Shown: positions 52,341 to 62,329, counted from the first letter of the stretch. The stretch: 64,000 bases of DNA from Canibacter oris (GCF_014197205.1 NZ_JACIFD010000010.1:1-64000); one strand, 5' to 3'. A program made the numbers and translations. The notes: a model not told the origin generated them from the sequence alone.

Positions 52341-55300
52341 TTGCTCGAAGGAACAAACTTTAACGAGCTGCAGATTCGTCTGGCTACCGCTGACGATATC
52401 CGAAGCTGGTCATACGGTGAGGTGAAGAAGCCGGAGACCATTAACTACCGCACCCTGAAGCCGGAGCGTGACGGTCTGTTCGGCGAACAGATCTTCGGTC
52501 CGAGCCGCGACTGGGAGTGCGCGTGTGGTAAATACAAGCGTGTACGCTACAAGGGCATCGTGTGTGAGCGCTGTGGCGTTGAGGTTACGAAATCTAGCGT
52601 GCGTCGCGAGCGGATGGGCCACATTGAGCTTGCTGCGCCGGTAACCCACATCTGGTACTTCAAGGGTGTGCCGAGCCGTCTCGGTTACCTGCTGGATCTT
52701 GCGCCAAAAGACCTGGAGAAGGTTATTTACTTTGCGGCGCACATGATTATCGAGGTTGACGAAGAGGGCCGCCACGAGGAACTCGCTGACCTGGAAGCCG
52801 AACTGCGGCTGGAGCTGAAGCAGCTGGAGGACAACCGCGATCTGAAAATCGCGCGGCGGCAGCAGCAGGCAGAAGAAGACCTGGCACGGCTGGAAGCCGA
52901 GGGAGCTAAAGCGGATCAGAAAAAACGTCTGACCGCGGCAGCTGAGAAAGAGATGGCGCAGATTCGCCGTGAAGCAGATGATGAAATCAAGCTGCTTGGC
53001 GAGGTGTGGGATGAGTTCCGCAACCTGAAAGCTGGCGATTTGAAGCCGCACGACACTGTCTTCCAGGAGCTGGTAGACCGCTACGGTGACTTCTTCGAAG
53101 CGCACATGGGAGCGGAGGCGATTAAGCGTCGCCTGCAGAAGATTGACCTCGACGCGGAAAGCGAAGAGCTGCACCTGCAGATTGCCGAGGGCAAGGGGCA
53201 GAAGAAGATTCGCGCAATTAAGCGCCTGCGCGTGGTAAACAGCTTCCGACAGACCGGTGCTGACCCAGCCGCGATGGTGCTCGACGTGGTGCCGGTGATT
53301 CCACCAGAGCTGCGTCCAATGGTGCAGCTGGACGGTGGCCGGTTTGCAACCAGCGACCTGAATGACCTGTACCGTCGCGTTATCAACCGTAACAACCGTT
53401 TGCGTCGCCTGCTTGATTTGGGTGCCCCAGAGACCATTGTGAACAACGAAAAGCGGATGCTGCAGGAAGCAGTTGACGCACTGTTCGACAACGGCCGCCG
53501 TGGTCGCCCGGTGAGCGGCACCGGTAACCGGGCTCTGAAATCTTTGAGTGACATGCTCAAGGGTAAGCAGGGTCGTTTCCGTCAGAACCTGCTCGGTAAG
53601 CGTGTAGACTACTCAGGCCGTTCAGTTATCGTGGTTGGTCCGCAGCTGAAACTGCACCAGTGTGGTCTGCCAAAGCAGATGGCGCTGGAGCTGTTCAAGC
53701 CGTTCGTGATCAAGCGTCTGATTGATCTGCAGCACGCACAGAACATCAAAGCTGCAAAGCGCATGGTGGAGCGTGGCCGTGCAGAGGTTTGGGACGTGCT
53801 CGAAGAGGTTATTCGCGAGCGTCCGGTGCTGCTGAACCGTGCACCAACCCTGCACCGTCTGGGTATTCAGGCGTTTGAGCCGCAGCTGGTTGAGGGTAAA
53901 GCTATTCAGCTGCACCCGCTGGTTTGTGCCGCCTTTAACGCTGACTTCGACGGTGACCAGATGGCTGTGCACCTGCCGCTGTCAGTAGAGGCACAGGCAG
54001 AAGCGCGCCTGCTGATGCTGGCTTCAAACAACATTCTGAAGCCTTCAGACGGTCGCCCGGTAACTCTACCAGCGCAGGATATGATCATCGGTCTGCACCA
54101 CCTGACAACCGTGAAGGCAGGCGCCGCAGGCGAGGGTCGCGCGTTCGGCTCTGTGGCCGAGGCGATTCTGGCCTTCGATCAGGGAAGCCTGGATCTGGGC
54201 GCGAAGGTGAAAATCCGCATCGAAAACTACGTAAACGCTGAGGGTGAGCTCGCTTCCGGCATGACCCTGGTGGAAACCACCCTGGGCCGGGCGCTGTTCA
54301 ACGAGGCGCTGCCAGCTGACTATCCGTTCTTCGACAAGGTAGCGGATAAAAACACGCTGTCAGGCTTGGTGAACGATCTGGCAGAGCGTTATCCAAAAGT
54401 TGACGTAGCAGCAACCCTTGACGCTATTAAAGACGCAGGCTTCTACTGGGCTAGCCGTTCAGGTGTTACCGTTGCGCTGAGCGACATCGTAACACCCAAC
54501 AACAAGGCCGAAATTCTGCAGCGTCACGAAGAAGAAGCTCGCGCGGTGCAGAAGAAGTTTGACCGCGGTATGATTACCGAGGCTGAGCGCCACCGTGAAC
54601 TGGTTGACATCTGGACAGAAGCAACCGACGAGGTTGCGGCCGCGATGCGCGAGGCATTCCCAGAAGACAACACCATCTTCCGGATGGTGTCATCTGGTGC
54701 CCGTGGTAACTGGCTGCAGATCCGCAACATTGCTGGTATGCGCGGCCTCGTGAGCGACCCGAAGGGCGAGATTATTCCACGCCCAATCGTGAGCTCATAC
54801 CGCGAAGGGCTGTCAGTTGCGGAGTACTTTATCGCGACCCACGGTGCCCGTAAGGGTCTTGCTGATACCGCGCTGCGTACCGCAGACTCCGGTTACCTGA
54901 CTCGTCGTCTGGTTGACGTGTCACAGGATGTGATTATTCGTGAAGCAGACTGTGGCACCCGCAAGGGTCTGGTGCTGCCAATCGCTACCGTAAGCGAAGA
55001 CGGCAGCCTACAGTTGCACGAGGACGTCGAAAACTCTGTTTACGCACGAACCCTCGCGAAAGACGCTGTTGATGCTGCCGGTACCGTGATTGCCGAGGCT
55101 GGCGTTGATGTTGGTGACGTGGCAATTGCGAAGTTCGTAAAAGCTGGCATCACCGAGATCACCGTACGCTCCGTGCTGACCTGTGAATCAGCCGTCGGCG
55201 TGTGCGCAAGCTGCTACGGCCGCTCACTGGCAACCGGGCAGCGGGTAGACATCGGCGAAGCCGTGGGTATTATCGCGGCGCAGTCAATTGGTGAGCCTGG

Positions 55301-56234
55301 TACTCAGCTGACAATGCGTACCTTCCACACCGGTGGTTCTGCGTCAGCTGACGATATCACCCAGGGTCTGCCTCGTGTGCAGGAGCTGTTCGAGGCGCGT
55401 ACTCCGAAGGGTGCATCACCTATTGCTGAGGCTGCTGGCCGCATCACCATCGAAGACACCGAGAAGGCTCGGCGCGTGATTCTGATGCCTGACGATGGTT
55501 CAGAGCAGCAGGTATATCCTGTGCTGAAGCGTGCCACTCTGTTGGTGGCTGACGGTGATCACGTTGAACTTGGTCAGCCATTCATTCAGGGTACGCTGGA
55601 TCCGAAAGACGTGCTGCAGGTTGGTGCTACCGAAAACGGCAAGCACGTGCCTGGTGAGCGTGCGGTGCAGAAGTACCTCGTGGGTGGTGTGCAGGGCGTG
55701 TACCGGTCACAGGGTGTGCCGATCCACGATAAGCACATTGAGGTTATTGTACGCCAGATGCTGCGCAAGGTGACCGTTGTTGATCACGGTGAGACTGAGT
55801 TGCTGCCGGGTGAGCTGGTGGATCGCGCTCGTTACACCGCGATTAACAAGGAAGCGCTGCAGACCGGTAAAAAGCCGGCGACCGCACGTCTTGAGGTTAT
55901 GGGTATCACCAAGGCCTCACTGGCGACCGAGTCATGGCTGTCAGCGGCTTCCTTCCAGGAAACCACTCGCGTGCTGACCCAGGCTGCTACCGAGGGCAGC
56001 AAGGACCCGCTGATTGGTCTGAAGGAAAATGTGATCATCGGTAAGCTGATTCCTGCGGGCACCGGCTTGGAGCGTTACCGTAACGTGAAGGTGGAGCCTA
56101 CTGAGGCTGCCCGTGCGGAGCGGTACCCGAACCGCCTGTTTGCAGGAGATGCAACCTTCGACGAAGACGATCTGTCTTTCGTTGATTACGAAAACTACAG
56201 TGACGATGACTTCGAGACCCTAGAGCTCGACTAG
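52341..56234 (+). CDS. rpoC: DNA-directed RNA polymerase beta' subunit
   Basis: 1297 residues. Zinc site 1 [20 protein letters not shown], active-site loop [14 protein letters not shown] (three Asp binding Mg), [19 protein letters not shown] trigger-loop region, zinc site 2 [20 protein letters not shown] and [20 protein letters not shown] bridge/rim. The actinobacterial insert of coiled Glu/Arg/Lys-rich helix at about 140-230 is present. TTG start after AAGGAGAAACA, 53 bases after rpoB. The end is acidic ([11 protein letters not shown]). Confidence 0.98.
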   Translation: MLEGTNFNELQIRLATADDIRSWSYGEVKKPETINYRTLKPERDGLFGEQIFGPSRDWECACGKYKRVRYKGIVCERCGVEVTKSSVRRERMGHIELAAPVTHIWYFKGVPSRLGYLLDLAPKDLEKVIYFAAHMIIEVDEEGRHEELADLEAELRLELKQLEDNRDLKIARRQQQAEEDLARLEAEGAKADQKKRLTAAAEKEMAQIRREADDEIKLLGEVWDEFRNLKAGDLKPHDTVFQELVDRYGDFFEAHMGAEAIKRRLQKIDLDAESEELHLQIAEGKGQKKIRAIKRLRVVNSFRQTGADPAAMVLDVVPVIPPELRPMVQLDGGRFATSDLNDLYRRVINRNNRLRRLLDLGAPETIVNNEKRMLQEAVDALFDNGRRGRPVSGTGNRALKSLSDMLKGKQGRFRQNLLGKRVDYSGRSVIVVGPQLKLHQCGLPKQMALELFKPFVIKRLIDLQHAQNIKAAKRMVERGRAEVWDVLEEVIRERPVLLNRAPTLHRLGIQAFEPQLVEGKAIQLHPLVCAAFNADFDGDQMAVHLPLSVEAQAEARLLMLASNNILKPSDGRPVTLPAQDMIIGLHHLTTVKAGAAGEGRAFGSVAEAILAFDQGSLDLGAKVKIRIENYVNAEGELASGMTLVETTLGRALFNEALPADYPFFDKVADKNTLSGLVNDLAERYPKVDVAATLDAIKDAGFYWASRSGVTVALSDIVTPNNKAEILQRHEEEARAVQKKFDRGMITEAERHRELVDIWTEATDEVAAAMREAFPEDNTIFRMVSSGARGNWLQIRNIAGMRGLVSDPKGEIIPRPIVSSYREGLSVAEYFIATHGARKGLADTALRTADSGYLTRRLVDVSQDVIIREADCGTRKGLVLPIATVSEDGSLQLHEDVENSVYARTLAKDAVDAAGTVIAEAGVDVGDVAIAKFVKAGITEITVRSVLTCESAVGVCASCYGRSLATGQRVDIGEAVGIIAAQSIGEPGTQLTMRTFHTGGSASADDITQGLPRVQELFEARTPKGASPIAEAAGRITIEDTEKARRVILMPDDGSEQQVYPVLKRATLLVADGDHVELGQPFIQGTLDPKDVLQVGATENGKHVPGERAVQKYLVGGVQGVYRSQGVPIHDKHIEVIVRQMLRKVTVVDHGETELLPGELVDRARYTAINKEALQTGKKPATARLEVMGITKASLATESWLSAASFQETTRVLTQAATEGSKDPLIGLKENVIIGKLIPAGTGLERYRNVKVEPTEAARAERYPNRLFAGDATFDEDDLSFVDYENYSDDDFETLELD

Positions 56235-56249
56235 TCTAAGCAGTGCAAA

Positions 56250-56285
56250 CGGCCCCGCCAACCAGCAGGTTGCGGGGCTGTTTTG
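56250..56285 (+). terminator. rpoBC terminator
   Basis: CGGCCCCGC-CAACC pairs with GGTTG-CGGGGCTG around AGCA and is followed by TTTTG. Confidence 0.9.
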
Positions 56286-56425
56286 TTGCATACGGTCGTC
56301 CAGTGAGCGAAGAGCACTCTGTAAAATTGCTGTGAATTAAATGTGACTGTTTGAATTTAACTAAATAGGGTGTAATTTTTTTTATCACATCATTTCAATG
56401 AGGAGATGCCGGAGGAGGGCGAATC

Positions 56426-57019
56426 GTGGTGGATATTGGAAGGTCAACTCAAATAACAACGTTGATACCGGGTACACAACAGGTTACTGCCAAAACTACG
56501 GCTAGGAGGGCTGTTTTTTATAAAGCAGGGTTGCTAGCTTTAGTCGGGACACTGCTATCTGGCTGCGGATTTGTTGGAGAGCAAGAGAACACCGCAGAGT
56601 TCAAAGGTACTCGAACTGAATCCGCACAGCTGATGATTTCCTGCATGAAAGACAAAGGGTGGGAACCCACGATTCAGCAGACAGAATATGATGGCCCGCA
56701 AATTGTCATGACAGGCATGACTAAAGAAAATGAGCAAGCATACCAAGACGCTTTCCTGCGATGCGAAAAGAAATTGCCGAAGCATAAATACCCGGAAACG
56801 GCTGAAGAAATGCGTAGCTCTTTTGATGAATTTTGGTTACCAAAATATCAATGTCTTTATGCAGCAGGATTTTTAACAAACCCGGCTCCAACGTGGGAAA
56901 AATATTACGAGGTGTATCGTGCGGGTGAACAGGTTGCTCGGCCGCACTATCTTGTAGATACCGGCCAGTGGAGCGAGGCATACAGGCAATGCCCTGTCGA
57001 TGTTGATAATTGGGAATAA
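56426..57019 (+). CDS. Lipoprotein of unknown function heading an exporter cassette
   Basis: 197 residues. A charged N-terminus, a hydrophobic segment ALVGTLLSGCGF with lipobox Cys near 47, then a mature part with paired Cys/Trp: LMISCMKDKGWEPTI, FLRCEKKLP, FWLPKYQCLYAAGF, YRQCP. The four Cys could form two disulfides. GGAGGAGG precedes GTG 56426 (second GTG at 56429). The gene is AT-richer than rpoC. Similar Cys/Trp lipoproteins accompany PG-binding-adaptor/ABC exporters in actinobacteria, but the function is unknown. Confidence 0.75.
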   Translation: MVDIGRSTQITTLIPGTQQVTAKTTARRAVFYKAGLLALVGTLLSGCGFVGEQENTAEFKGTRTESAQLMISCMKDKGWEPTIQQTEYDGPQIVMTGMTKENEQAYQDAFLRCEKKLPKHKYPETAEEMRSSFDEFWLPKYQCLYAAGFLTNPAPTWEKYYEVYRAGEQVARPHYLVDTGQWSEAYRQCPVDVDNWE

Positions 57020-57034
57020 ATATAACTCGGTAAA

Positions 57035-57061
57035 GGGGTGCCTTTGCTTCAAAGGCACCCC
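57035..57061 (+). terminator. Perfect hairpin between the lipoprotein and adaptor genes
   Basis: GGGGTGCCTTTG pairs with CAAAGGCACCCC around a CTT loop, 12 pairs. There is no T run after it, so it may attenuate or protect mRNA rather than stop it fully, setting more lipoprotein than exporter. Confidence 0.6.
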
Positions 57062-57136
57062 AAGCCGTGCCCTGAAACAGAGAACCCTAATATGAGATCC
57101 GCCAAAACCCTATCGAAACGTTTGGAAGGTGACACT

Positions 57137-58258
57137 ATGAGTGCAGCATCTGCACGTAGAAGATCGTTATCTGTGCGATTCTGGCTGACAGTCATCTTTA
57201 TTGTGGCATTAATATCGGTTGCTGGGACTTGGTCTTTAGCGACAATTCTTCGCCCCACGACAACCGATTTGGGAGAACAATATTCCCTTGTTTCAGTAAG
57301 CGAAGGATCGGTAGGCTCGTCAATTAGGTTGAATGCAGTTGCCAGGTGGGAGTCGCAGACTATACCGGCGAGCAACTTTGACGGGATTATTACTGAAGTA
57401 AATGTATCGCCGGGTCAAGTAGTTGATGTAGGAGCAGAAGTTTTTACGGTTAATCTCCAGGGCGCTTATATAGCCCGTGGAGATGTGCCAATGTTCCGTA
57501 CGCTAACGCAGGATGTTTCCGGTAAAGATGTGCTGCAGTTACAAAATTTTTTGCTGGAGCTGGGTTACTACCCTTATGCAGAACCAAACAGTAAATTCGA
57601 CTCTGCCACTAGGCAAGCGGTTATAGAATGGCAAAAATCTAGAGGGGTAGCTGTAACTGGTGAAGTTTCTCCCGCGGAAATAGTATTTTTACCTCAACTA
57701 CCCGCGAGAATATGGTTTGACACGGAAAAAATTGCTGTCGGTGCTTCTCTGACAAACGCAGAGCAATCTCTTGGAGTGTATGGTAATGCCCCGCGAGTTT
57801 TTGTTTCAGCTACTGCGTATCAATCCACGATTCTTAGCGCAGGAACTCCTGTAACAGTGTCGTGGGGAGAGCACACGTGGGAAGGTATTGTCGGAAATGA
57901 GCGTGAGACTGTAAAAAATTCTGAGACAGTTGAAATCAGCATCACGGCACCTGACGGCACTCCGATTTGTGGCGACATATGCCATGAGCTATCGTTCACC
58001 ACAGATACCTTGCTTCCGTTGCAAGCGATAGTTATTCCCGAACAACACGGTCTTGTCGTGCCATCAGCTGCGATTATGACTGGAGCTGCAGGGGAGACCA
58101 TGGTGATTAATGCGGCGGGAGAAAAGCTGCCGGTAACCGTATTGCAGCAAGCTCGAGGGATGACTTTGATTGAGGGGGTTCCCGTTGGTACGCAACTGCG
58201 GCTACCCGCAGTTTCTTCTCGTTCCGAAACTGAAAACGTTGGGATGGTTGACGAATGA
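57137..58258 (+). CDS. Efflux membrane-fusion/adaptor protein with peptidoglycan-binding domain
   Basis: 373 residues. N-terminal helix FWLTVIFIVALISVAGTWSL (20-40), a lipoyl-like ITEVNVSPGQVVDVGAEVFTV segment near 95, then a PG_binding_1 domain (LQNFLLELGYYPYAEPNSKF, ATRQAVIEWQKSRG) near 140-190 and a beta-barrel C-terminus. This layout (HlyD-like with peptidoglycan-binding insertion) links an ABC exporter to the wall. ATG 57137 follows GGAAGGTG. Confidence 0.82.
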   Translation: MSAASARRRSLSVRFWLTVIFIVALISVAGTWSLATILRPTTTDLGEQYSLVSVSEGSVGSSIRLNAVARWESQTIPASNFDGIITEVNVSPGQVVDVGAEVFTVNLQGAYIARGDVPMFRTLTQDVSGKDVLQLQNFLLELGYYPYAEPNSKFDSATRQAVIEWQKSRGVAVTGEVSPAEIVFLPQLPARIWFDTEKIAVGASLTNAEQSLGVYGNAPRVFVSATAYQSTILSAGTPVTVSWGEHTWEGIVGNERETVKNSETVEISITAPDGTPICGDICHELSFTTDTLLPLQAIVIPEQHGLVVPSAAIMTGAAGETMVINAAGEKLPVTVLQQARGMTLIEGVPVGTQLRLPAVSSRSETENVGMVDE

Positions 58259-58893
58259 TGTTGGAAGCAAAAGGTCTTACCTTCGCTTATCCGAACTGTG
58301 AGCCGATATTAAACTCCTGGTCTGCTGTGTTCGAAGCCGGCAGCACCACAGCGATTGTTGGGCAGTCAGGCAGGGGTAAATCAACCCTGTTATATCTACT
58401 TGGGTTAATGTTGCAGCCCAGTAAAGGCTGCATATATTTGAATGACATATGTATCACCGGAGGTAGAGATGCTGAATTGGCGGGACTGCGAGCGCGGCTT
58501 TTCGGCTTTGTGTTTCAGGATGCAGCTCTTGACCCAACCCGCAGCATCATGGATAACATTTTGGAAAACTCACTCTACCGCGGTGAAGACAAAGGACAAC
58601 ATCGGGTAAAAGCACTAGAGCTATTACGTAAGTTTGAGGTCTCCGTGCACGTAAATAGTAAACCGGGGCAAGTATCTGGCGGGCAGGCCCAAAGGATAGC
58701 TTTGTGTAGAGCGTTACTGCATGAGCCGAAAATCTTATTAGCAGATGAACCCACCGGAAACCTGGATCCTGAGTCCACAGAGCTTGTGGTTCAAGCTTTG
58801 TCTGATTATGCGAAACAAGCAAACGCTGTGGTAGTGATTGTGACGCATTCGATGGACATTGCAGCGCGATGTGATAAAACGGTGTGCCTATGA
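58255..58893 (+). CDS. ABC transporter ATPase (LolD/MacB-like)
   Basis: 212 residues, a compact ATPase: Walker A GQSGRGKSTLLYLLG, Q-loop GFVFQDAALDPTRS, signature VSGGQAQRIALCRALL, Walker B ILLADEPTGNLDP, H-loop VIVTHSMD. The FQ-D loop and length match the MacB/LolD group that drives mechanotransmission. Overlaps the adaptor by four bases (ATGATG) and the permease by ATGA. Confidence 0.92.
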   Translation: MMLEAKGLTFAYPNCEPILNSWSAVFEAGSTTAIVGQSGRGKSTLLYLLGLMLQPSKGCIYLNDICITGGRDAELAGLRARLFGFVFQDAALDPTRSIMDNILENSLYRGEDKGQHRVKALELLRKFEVSVHVNSKPGQVSGGQAQRIALCRALLHEPKILLADEPTGNLDPESTELVVQALSDYAKQANAVVVIVTHSMDIAARCDKTVCL

Positions 58894-60023
58894 AGAATGT
58901 CGAGCTCAGCGGTTTTAGGGTCAAAACCAATTGGTTACTGCTGTTAAAAGAAGCCTGGGCCTCTGGGAAAAGTATGCCAGTGGCATTCGCGGTCACATTC
59001 GTGGTGGTGACCGCGATGGTAATCGCGATTATGGTGACCACAGGCCGAGTGGTAGGGGCCGAACGACAGGTGTTAACCACGATTGACTCAGCCGGAACCA
59101 GAACCATAGTGGTACGCGCTGAAAAAAACGCTGGCCTGACTACCGCAGTGTTGGGAAGACTTAACAACATTGCAGGGATTGCTTGGATTGGTGCATTTGG
59201 CGAAGCAGCTGACACCAGTAATTTACACAGCCCCGACGGTAATAGAGTAGCAACCCGCTCTGTGTACACATCTGATCTCGCGCAGCTAGGAATCCAGCTC
59301 CCCAGCAAAATGTTTGGCGATGAAGTGTATCTGTCAGAGCTTGCAATGAAACAACTGGGGCTTTTGGAAGGCGCTGGTGCGGTGGTAGACGACGCTGGGA
59401 GAGCCTATTCCGTAAAAGGGAAGCTGCAGACCCCAGGCTTTCTGCAAGAGTTGGAGCCGCTCGCACTGGTGCCGCAAGCTGAGGCCGTAGGAGAACAAGA
59501 GATTGCGATGTTGGTAGTCGTCGCAGACACTCCAAGCCTTGTAGCAAGCATCGGTGAGACCGTAATAAGTGTCTTGGATGTGCAAGATATGTCCCAAGTG
59601 TACGTTGAGACAAGCGCTGCGTATGCGGAATTACGAGGAATAATTGAAGGTCAGCTGGCTACAGCTGGCCGCACAATGGTGGTTTTTATTACGCTTTTGT
59701 CTGCAACGCTAGTGTCACTGCTGCTGTTCGGGCTGGTGATGTTACGCCGTAAGGATTACGGTCGTAGACGAGCATTAGGGGCCGCGCAAGGTCTAATTAT
59801 CAAGCTCGTAACGCTGCAGACTCTGCTACCTGCTTTGGGAGGAGCTATCTGCGGTACCTTGATATCGTTAACACTATTAATAGTGTGGCAGGATCCACTG
59901 CCCGATATTATGTTTTGCTTAGCTGTTATTGTGCTCGCGCTGTGCACAGCGTTTGTGGCTGCAATCGTTCCTGCCCTGTACGCGGCGAACCGGCAACCGC
60001 TGCAGGAGCTGCGGGTGCCATAG
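58890..60023 (+). CDS. FtsX-like permease of an exporter
   Basis: 377 residues: first helix near 30-52 (VAFAVTFVVVTAMVIAIMVT), a large extracytoplasmic MacB-PCD-like domain, then three helices after residue 260 (MVVFITLLSATLVSLLLFGL, LQTLLPALGGAICGTLISL, AVIVLALCTAFVAAIVPALY), ending AANRQPLQELRVP, a typical MacB/FtsX tail. ATG 58890 overlaps the ATPase stop; GTG 58884 is the alternative. Together with the adaptor and ATPase it forms a MacAB-like tripartite exporter whose substrate is unknown. Confidence 0.87.
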   Translation: MKNVELSGFRVKTNWLLLLKEAWASGKSMPVAFAVTFVVVTAMVIAIMVTTGRVVGAERQVLTTIDSAGTRTIVVRAEKNAGLTTAVLGRLNNIAGIAWIGAFGEAADTSNLHSPDGNRVATRSVYTSDLAQLGIQLPSKMFGDEVYLSELAMKQLGLLEGAGAVVDDAGRAYSVKGKLQTPGFLQELEPLALVPQAEAVGEQEIAMLVVVADTPSLVASIGETVISVLDVQDMSQVYVETSAAYAELRGIIEGQLATAGRTMVVFITLLSATLVSLLLFGLVMLRRKDYGRRRALGAAQGLIIKLVTLQTLLPALGGAICGTLISLTLLIVWQDPLPDIMFCLAVIVLALCTAFVAAIVPALYAANRQPLQELRVP

Positions 60024-60117
60024 CGCGAGGAGGATCCTCGCTGGCACGGGATTAACTACTTTGTAAGAGCAAAGCGAGATTTGTGCCCGGGATTTCGAAC
60101 CGCGGCAGGTTTGAAGG

Positions 60118-60155
60118 CGGGAGCAGCGAAACTCTGCCAGCTTCTTGTTAGTTTG
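60118..60155 (+). repeat. 38-bp direct repeat, copy 1
   Basis: Starts CGGGAGCAGCGAAACTCTGC and ends TTCTTGTTAGTTTG. Identical to 60691-60728. The stop codon of the minus-strand 108-residue gene lies inside it. Confidence 0.95.
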
Positions 60156-60474
60156 GTGTGTGCAAGGGAATTTCTACGACAGCTCTAAAAACGTTATCTG
60201 TTGTTATGTCGCTCACTGGAAGACCGTGGGGTAATTTTTCTGCCCAGGTTGCTGCTGGGTAAAATTTTTGTAACGTGTCACCGGCTGCAGTGAGACAGTG
60301 TAGCAGTGCTTGGATGCTGTCTTGCCCGTACGCGGTAAATTCTTCCAGAGTTTCCCCCCGCGAATTTTGCAAAAAGAATTTAAAAGCCGGAATCTCACTA
60401 TCTGTGGATGTGATATTAAGTGTCAGTGTTCCGTCTGAAGTATTGAAGTTACGAGACGCAATAATGTGTGTCAT
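60148..60474 (-). CDS. Small protein, DUF6968-like
   Basis: 108 residues: IIASRNFNTSDGTLTLNITS, AFKFFLQNSRGETLEEFTAY, GQDSIQALLHCLTAAGDTLQ and a short C-terminal strand. The order (basic start, two beta hairpins, then a G-x-DS-x-QAL helix) resembles DUF6968, but this was judged from memory. ATG 60474 overlaps the upstream small ORF stop (ATGA). AT-richer than flanks. Its last residues are encoded in the 38-bp repeat. No function is known. Confidence 0.65.
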   Translation of the reverse strand: MTHIIASRNFNTSDGTLTLNITSTDSEIPAFKFFLQNSRGETLEEFTAYGQDSIQALLHCLTAAGDTLQKFYPAATWAEKLPHGLPVSDITTDNVFRAVVEIPLHTPN

Positions 60475-60578
60475 TTTATACCTGCAGAACTATTTGCTGC
60501 GGTGTCGGGATCGCTTAAACTGGTCGGCAAAGTAAATGAAACTATAAGGGTAGCTGATAAGAGAAAGCTTTTTAGCAT
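60471..60578 (-). CDS. 35-residue secreted or membrane peptide
   Basis: ATG 60578 with AAAGGAAA as ribosome site; 35 residues beginning MLKSFLLSATLIVSFTLPTS, then LSDPDTAANSSAGIK. It looks like a signal peptide or single helix with a short polar tail. The stop overlaps the next ATG (ATGA), so the two are translationally coupled. The sequence is similar in pattern to the first 36 residues of the protein at 22180. It may be a truncated relative or a true small peptide. Confidence 0.6.
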   Translation of the reverse strand: MLKSFLLSATLIVSFTLPTSLSDPDTAANSSAGIK

Positions 60579-60690
60579 GGAGTTTCCTTTGCTTAAGTCA
60601 ACTCAATAATTAATATACTTCGTGCAGTATCTGACTGCAAGCTTTATTTGTAATAGTTGATATTGACAACAAAATTGCGCTCACACGGCG

Positions 60691-60728
60691 CGGGAGCAGC
60701 GAAACTCTGCCAGCTTCTTGTTAGTTTG
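60691..60728 (+). repeat. 38-bp direct repeat, copy 2
   Basis: Same 38 bases as at 60118-60155, here in the leader of the next gene, about 30 bases before its ATG. The spacing between copies is 573 bases. The flanking DNA (GGCG before each copy) is also alike. Confidence 0.95.
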
Positions 60729-60759
60729 CTGTTATTGCAAAACTTTTGGAGGGGCAATT

Positions 60760-61788
60760 ATGACCGAGAATAAGAGCGAACAGCAGCCGGGCGCGCCGCT
60801 GGCCGAAGAACAGCCAGACGCGGCAGAAGTCGCGGCAGCCGTTGCCCGTGCCCAAGAAGAAATCCCGGGGGCGGATCCGCTAACCGCGGCTGCTCCCGCC
60901 GCGGTAGCAGATGAAACCAGCGAGGCTGCTGCCGCAGAACCGGTTGCCGCGGGTTACACCCAGCCGGCGCTGCCAGAGTTTTTAGACACCGCAACGCAGC
61001 CATACAGCGCTGCTGAAGCGGCGGAAGCAACAACCCCAGCCGTTACAGCCGTTGCGACAGGCACCCCGACAGGTGCCGCTGCGCCAGAGTTTGAGGCCGT
61101 CAGCGGCGCAGCCGCACAGCCTGCGGCGGCGACTGCGCAGGTGCTGCCGGAGCAGCTACCTTCGGCCGCGGCTGAGCCGGTTTTTGTCGCCGGGCATCCG
61201 ATGGCGGCGCTGTATTCGGAGGCTCCGCTGGCGCCGGAAAAACAGGGCAACCGTGTTGCAGGGTTGTTTATTTCGCTGCTGGCTACCCTGGTGTTTGCGG
61301 CAGTGTATGCCGGTGTAATTCTGCTGTTTTTGGCACCGCACCACAGCATCGCAACAATTTTTGATGCGGGACTCGTGCCATATCTGCTGTCACCGGGTTA
61401 CTGGGGTGCCGCGCTTGGTTTCTTCTTTGCGATGCTGGTAATTGTGATGATTTTCGGCCGTGCCGGGTGGTGGGCTTATGTGCTCAGCAGCTTTCTGGTG
61501 GGTGTTGCAGTGTGGGCGGCCAGCGCGGTCGGCTACTCTTTCTCACCGCACCTGATCAGCAGTGATATCAGCCAGCGAGCGCTGCTGCGCTTGGACCCTG
61601 ATGCCCTTGCGGAACTGTTGAAGCTGTCACAGAATTGGATTATCCTGCTCGCCGGCATCATTGGCCGTGAGGTTGCGGTTTGGTTTGGTGCCTGGATTGG
61701 GGCGCGCGGCAAGCGCGTCACCGCCAAAAATAAAGAGGCGCAGGAAGAATACGAGGAAGCGGTAGCAGCTCTTGGAGCAGCAGTTTAA
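60760..61788 (+). CDS. Membrane protein with long Ala/Pro/Glu-rich cytoplasmic head
   Basis: 342 residues. The first about 165 are low-complexity (Ala, Pro, Glu, Thr), then about four membrane helices: VAGLFISLLATLVFAAVYAG, YWGAALGFFFAMLVIVMIFG, WAYVLSSFLVGVAVWAASAV and WIILLAGIIGREVAVWFGAW, with a charged tail. ATG 60760 with GGAGGGG upstream. The 38-bp repeat lies in its leader. It overlaps the next gene. No family is known to me; similar low-complexity-plus-membrane proteins occur in Microbacteriaceae. Confidence 0.75.
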   Translation: MTENKSEQQPGAPLAEEQPDAAEVAAAVARAQEEIPGADPLTAAAPAAVADETSEAAAAEPVAAGYTQPALPEFLDTATQPYSAAEAAEATTPAVTAVATGTPTGAAAPEFEAVSGAAAQPAAATAQVLPEQLPSAAAEPVFVAGHPMAALYSEAPLAPEKQGNRVAGLFISLLATLVFAAVYAGVILLFLAPHHSIATIFDAGLVPYLLSPGYWGAALGFFFAMLVIVMIFGRAGWWAYVLSSFLVGVAVWAASAVGYSFSPHLISSDISQRALLRLDPDALAELLKLSQNWIILLAGIIGREVAVWFGAWIGARGKRVTAKNKEAQEEYEEAVAALGAAV

Positions 61789-62329
61789 CCCTTCGGCTGA
61801 GCGGTCACCCGGCGCGGCACCTGTGGTGCTGCGGCGGGTGACTCGTGGCTATGTGCGGGGGATTGTGCTGGTTGCGGCGGTGGTCGCACTTTCCCTGGTG
61901 ATAGCAGCTTGGGGGTTGAGCAGTTTTCTGCTCGACGCAAACCCGGGGGGTGAAACCGCCGGAGTTTTGGTGCTGCCAGTGACGCTGATGCTGGCAACGG
62001 TTGCGGCGGTGCCGTGCTGGTGGCAGCAGGCGCTGAGTTTGCTGCGCGGCAACCCGCGGATTGCGCGGCTGTGGTTGCTGTTTGAACTGGTGCTGGTTGC
62101 GGTGATCACAGTTGCCGGTCGCATGGTTGCACACACCGAACTGTTTGCGGCACTAAATATTTTCACGTTGGAAGTGGTGCTGGCTTTTCTGGTCGCCCAC
62201 TTGGTGTTTTGGATGATTTTATTTCGGCAGATTTACACCGTGAAAGGGCGCCCGCTGTGGCCGTGGGAAATGCGCGATAGCAGGGTGACCGAAATTGCGC
62301 AGCTGCAGCAGATGTGGGATCGCTCATGA
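61772..62329 (+). CDS. Membrane protein, unknown
   Basis: 185 residues, about four helices: GIVLVAAVVALSLVIAAWGL, AGVLVLPVTLMLATVAAVPC, LWLLFELVLVAVITVAGRMV and LNIFTLEVVLAFLVAHLVFW. The TTG at 61772 overlaps the preceding gene by 17 bases; GTG 61823 is another choice. It overlaps the following gene by four bases (ATGA), so the three are one operon. Family unknown. Confidence 0.68.
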   Translation: MEQQFNPSAERSPGAAPVVLRRVTRGYVRGIVLVAAVVALSLVIAAWGLSSFLLDANPGGETAGVLVLPVTLMLATVAAVPCWWQQALSLLRGNPRIARLWLLFELVLVAVITVAGRMVAHTELFAALNIFTLEVVLAFLVAHLVFWMILFRQIYTVKGRPLWPWEMRDSRVTEIAQLQQMWDRS

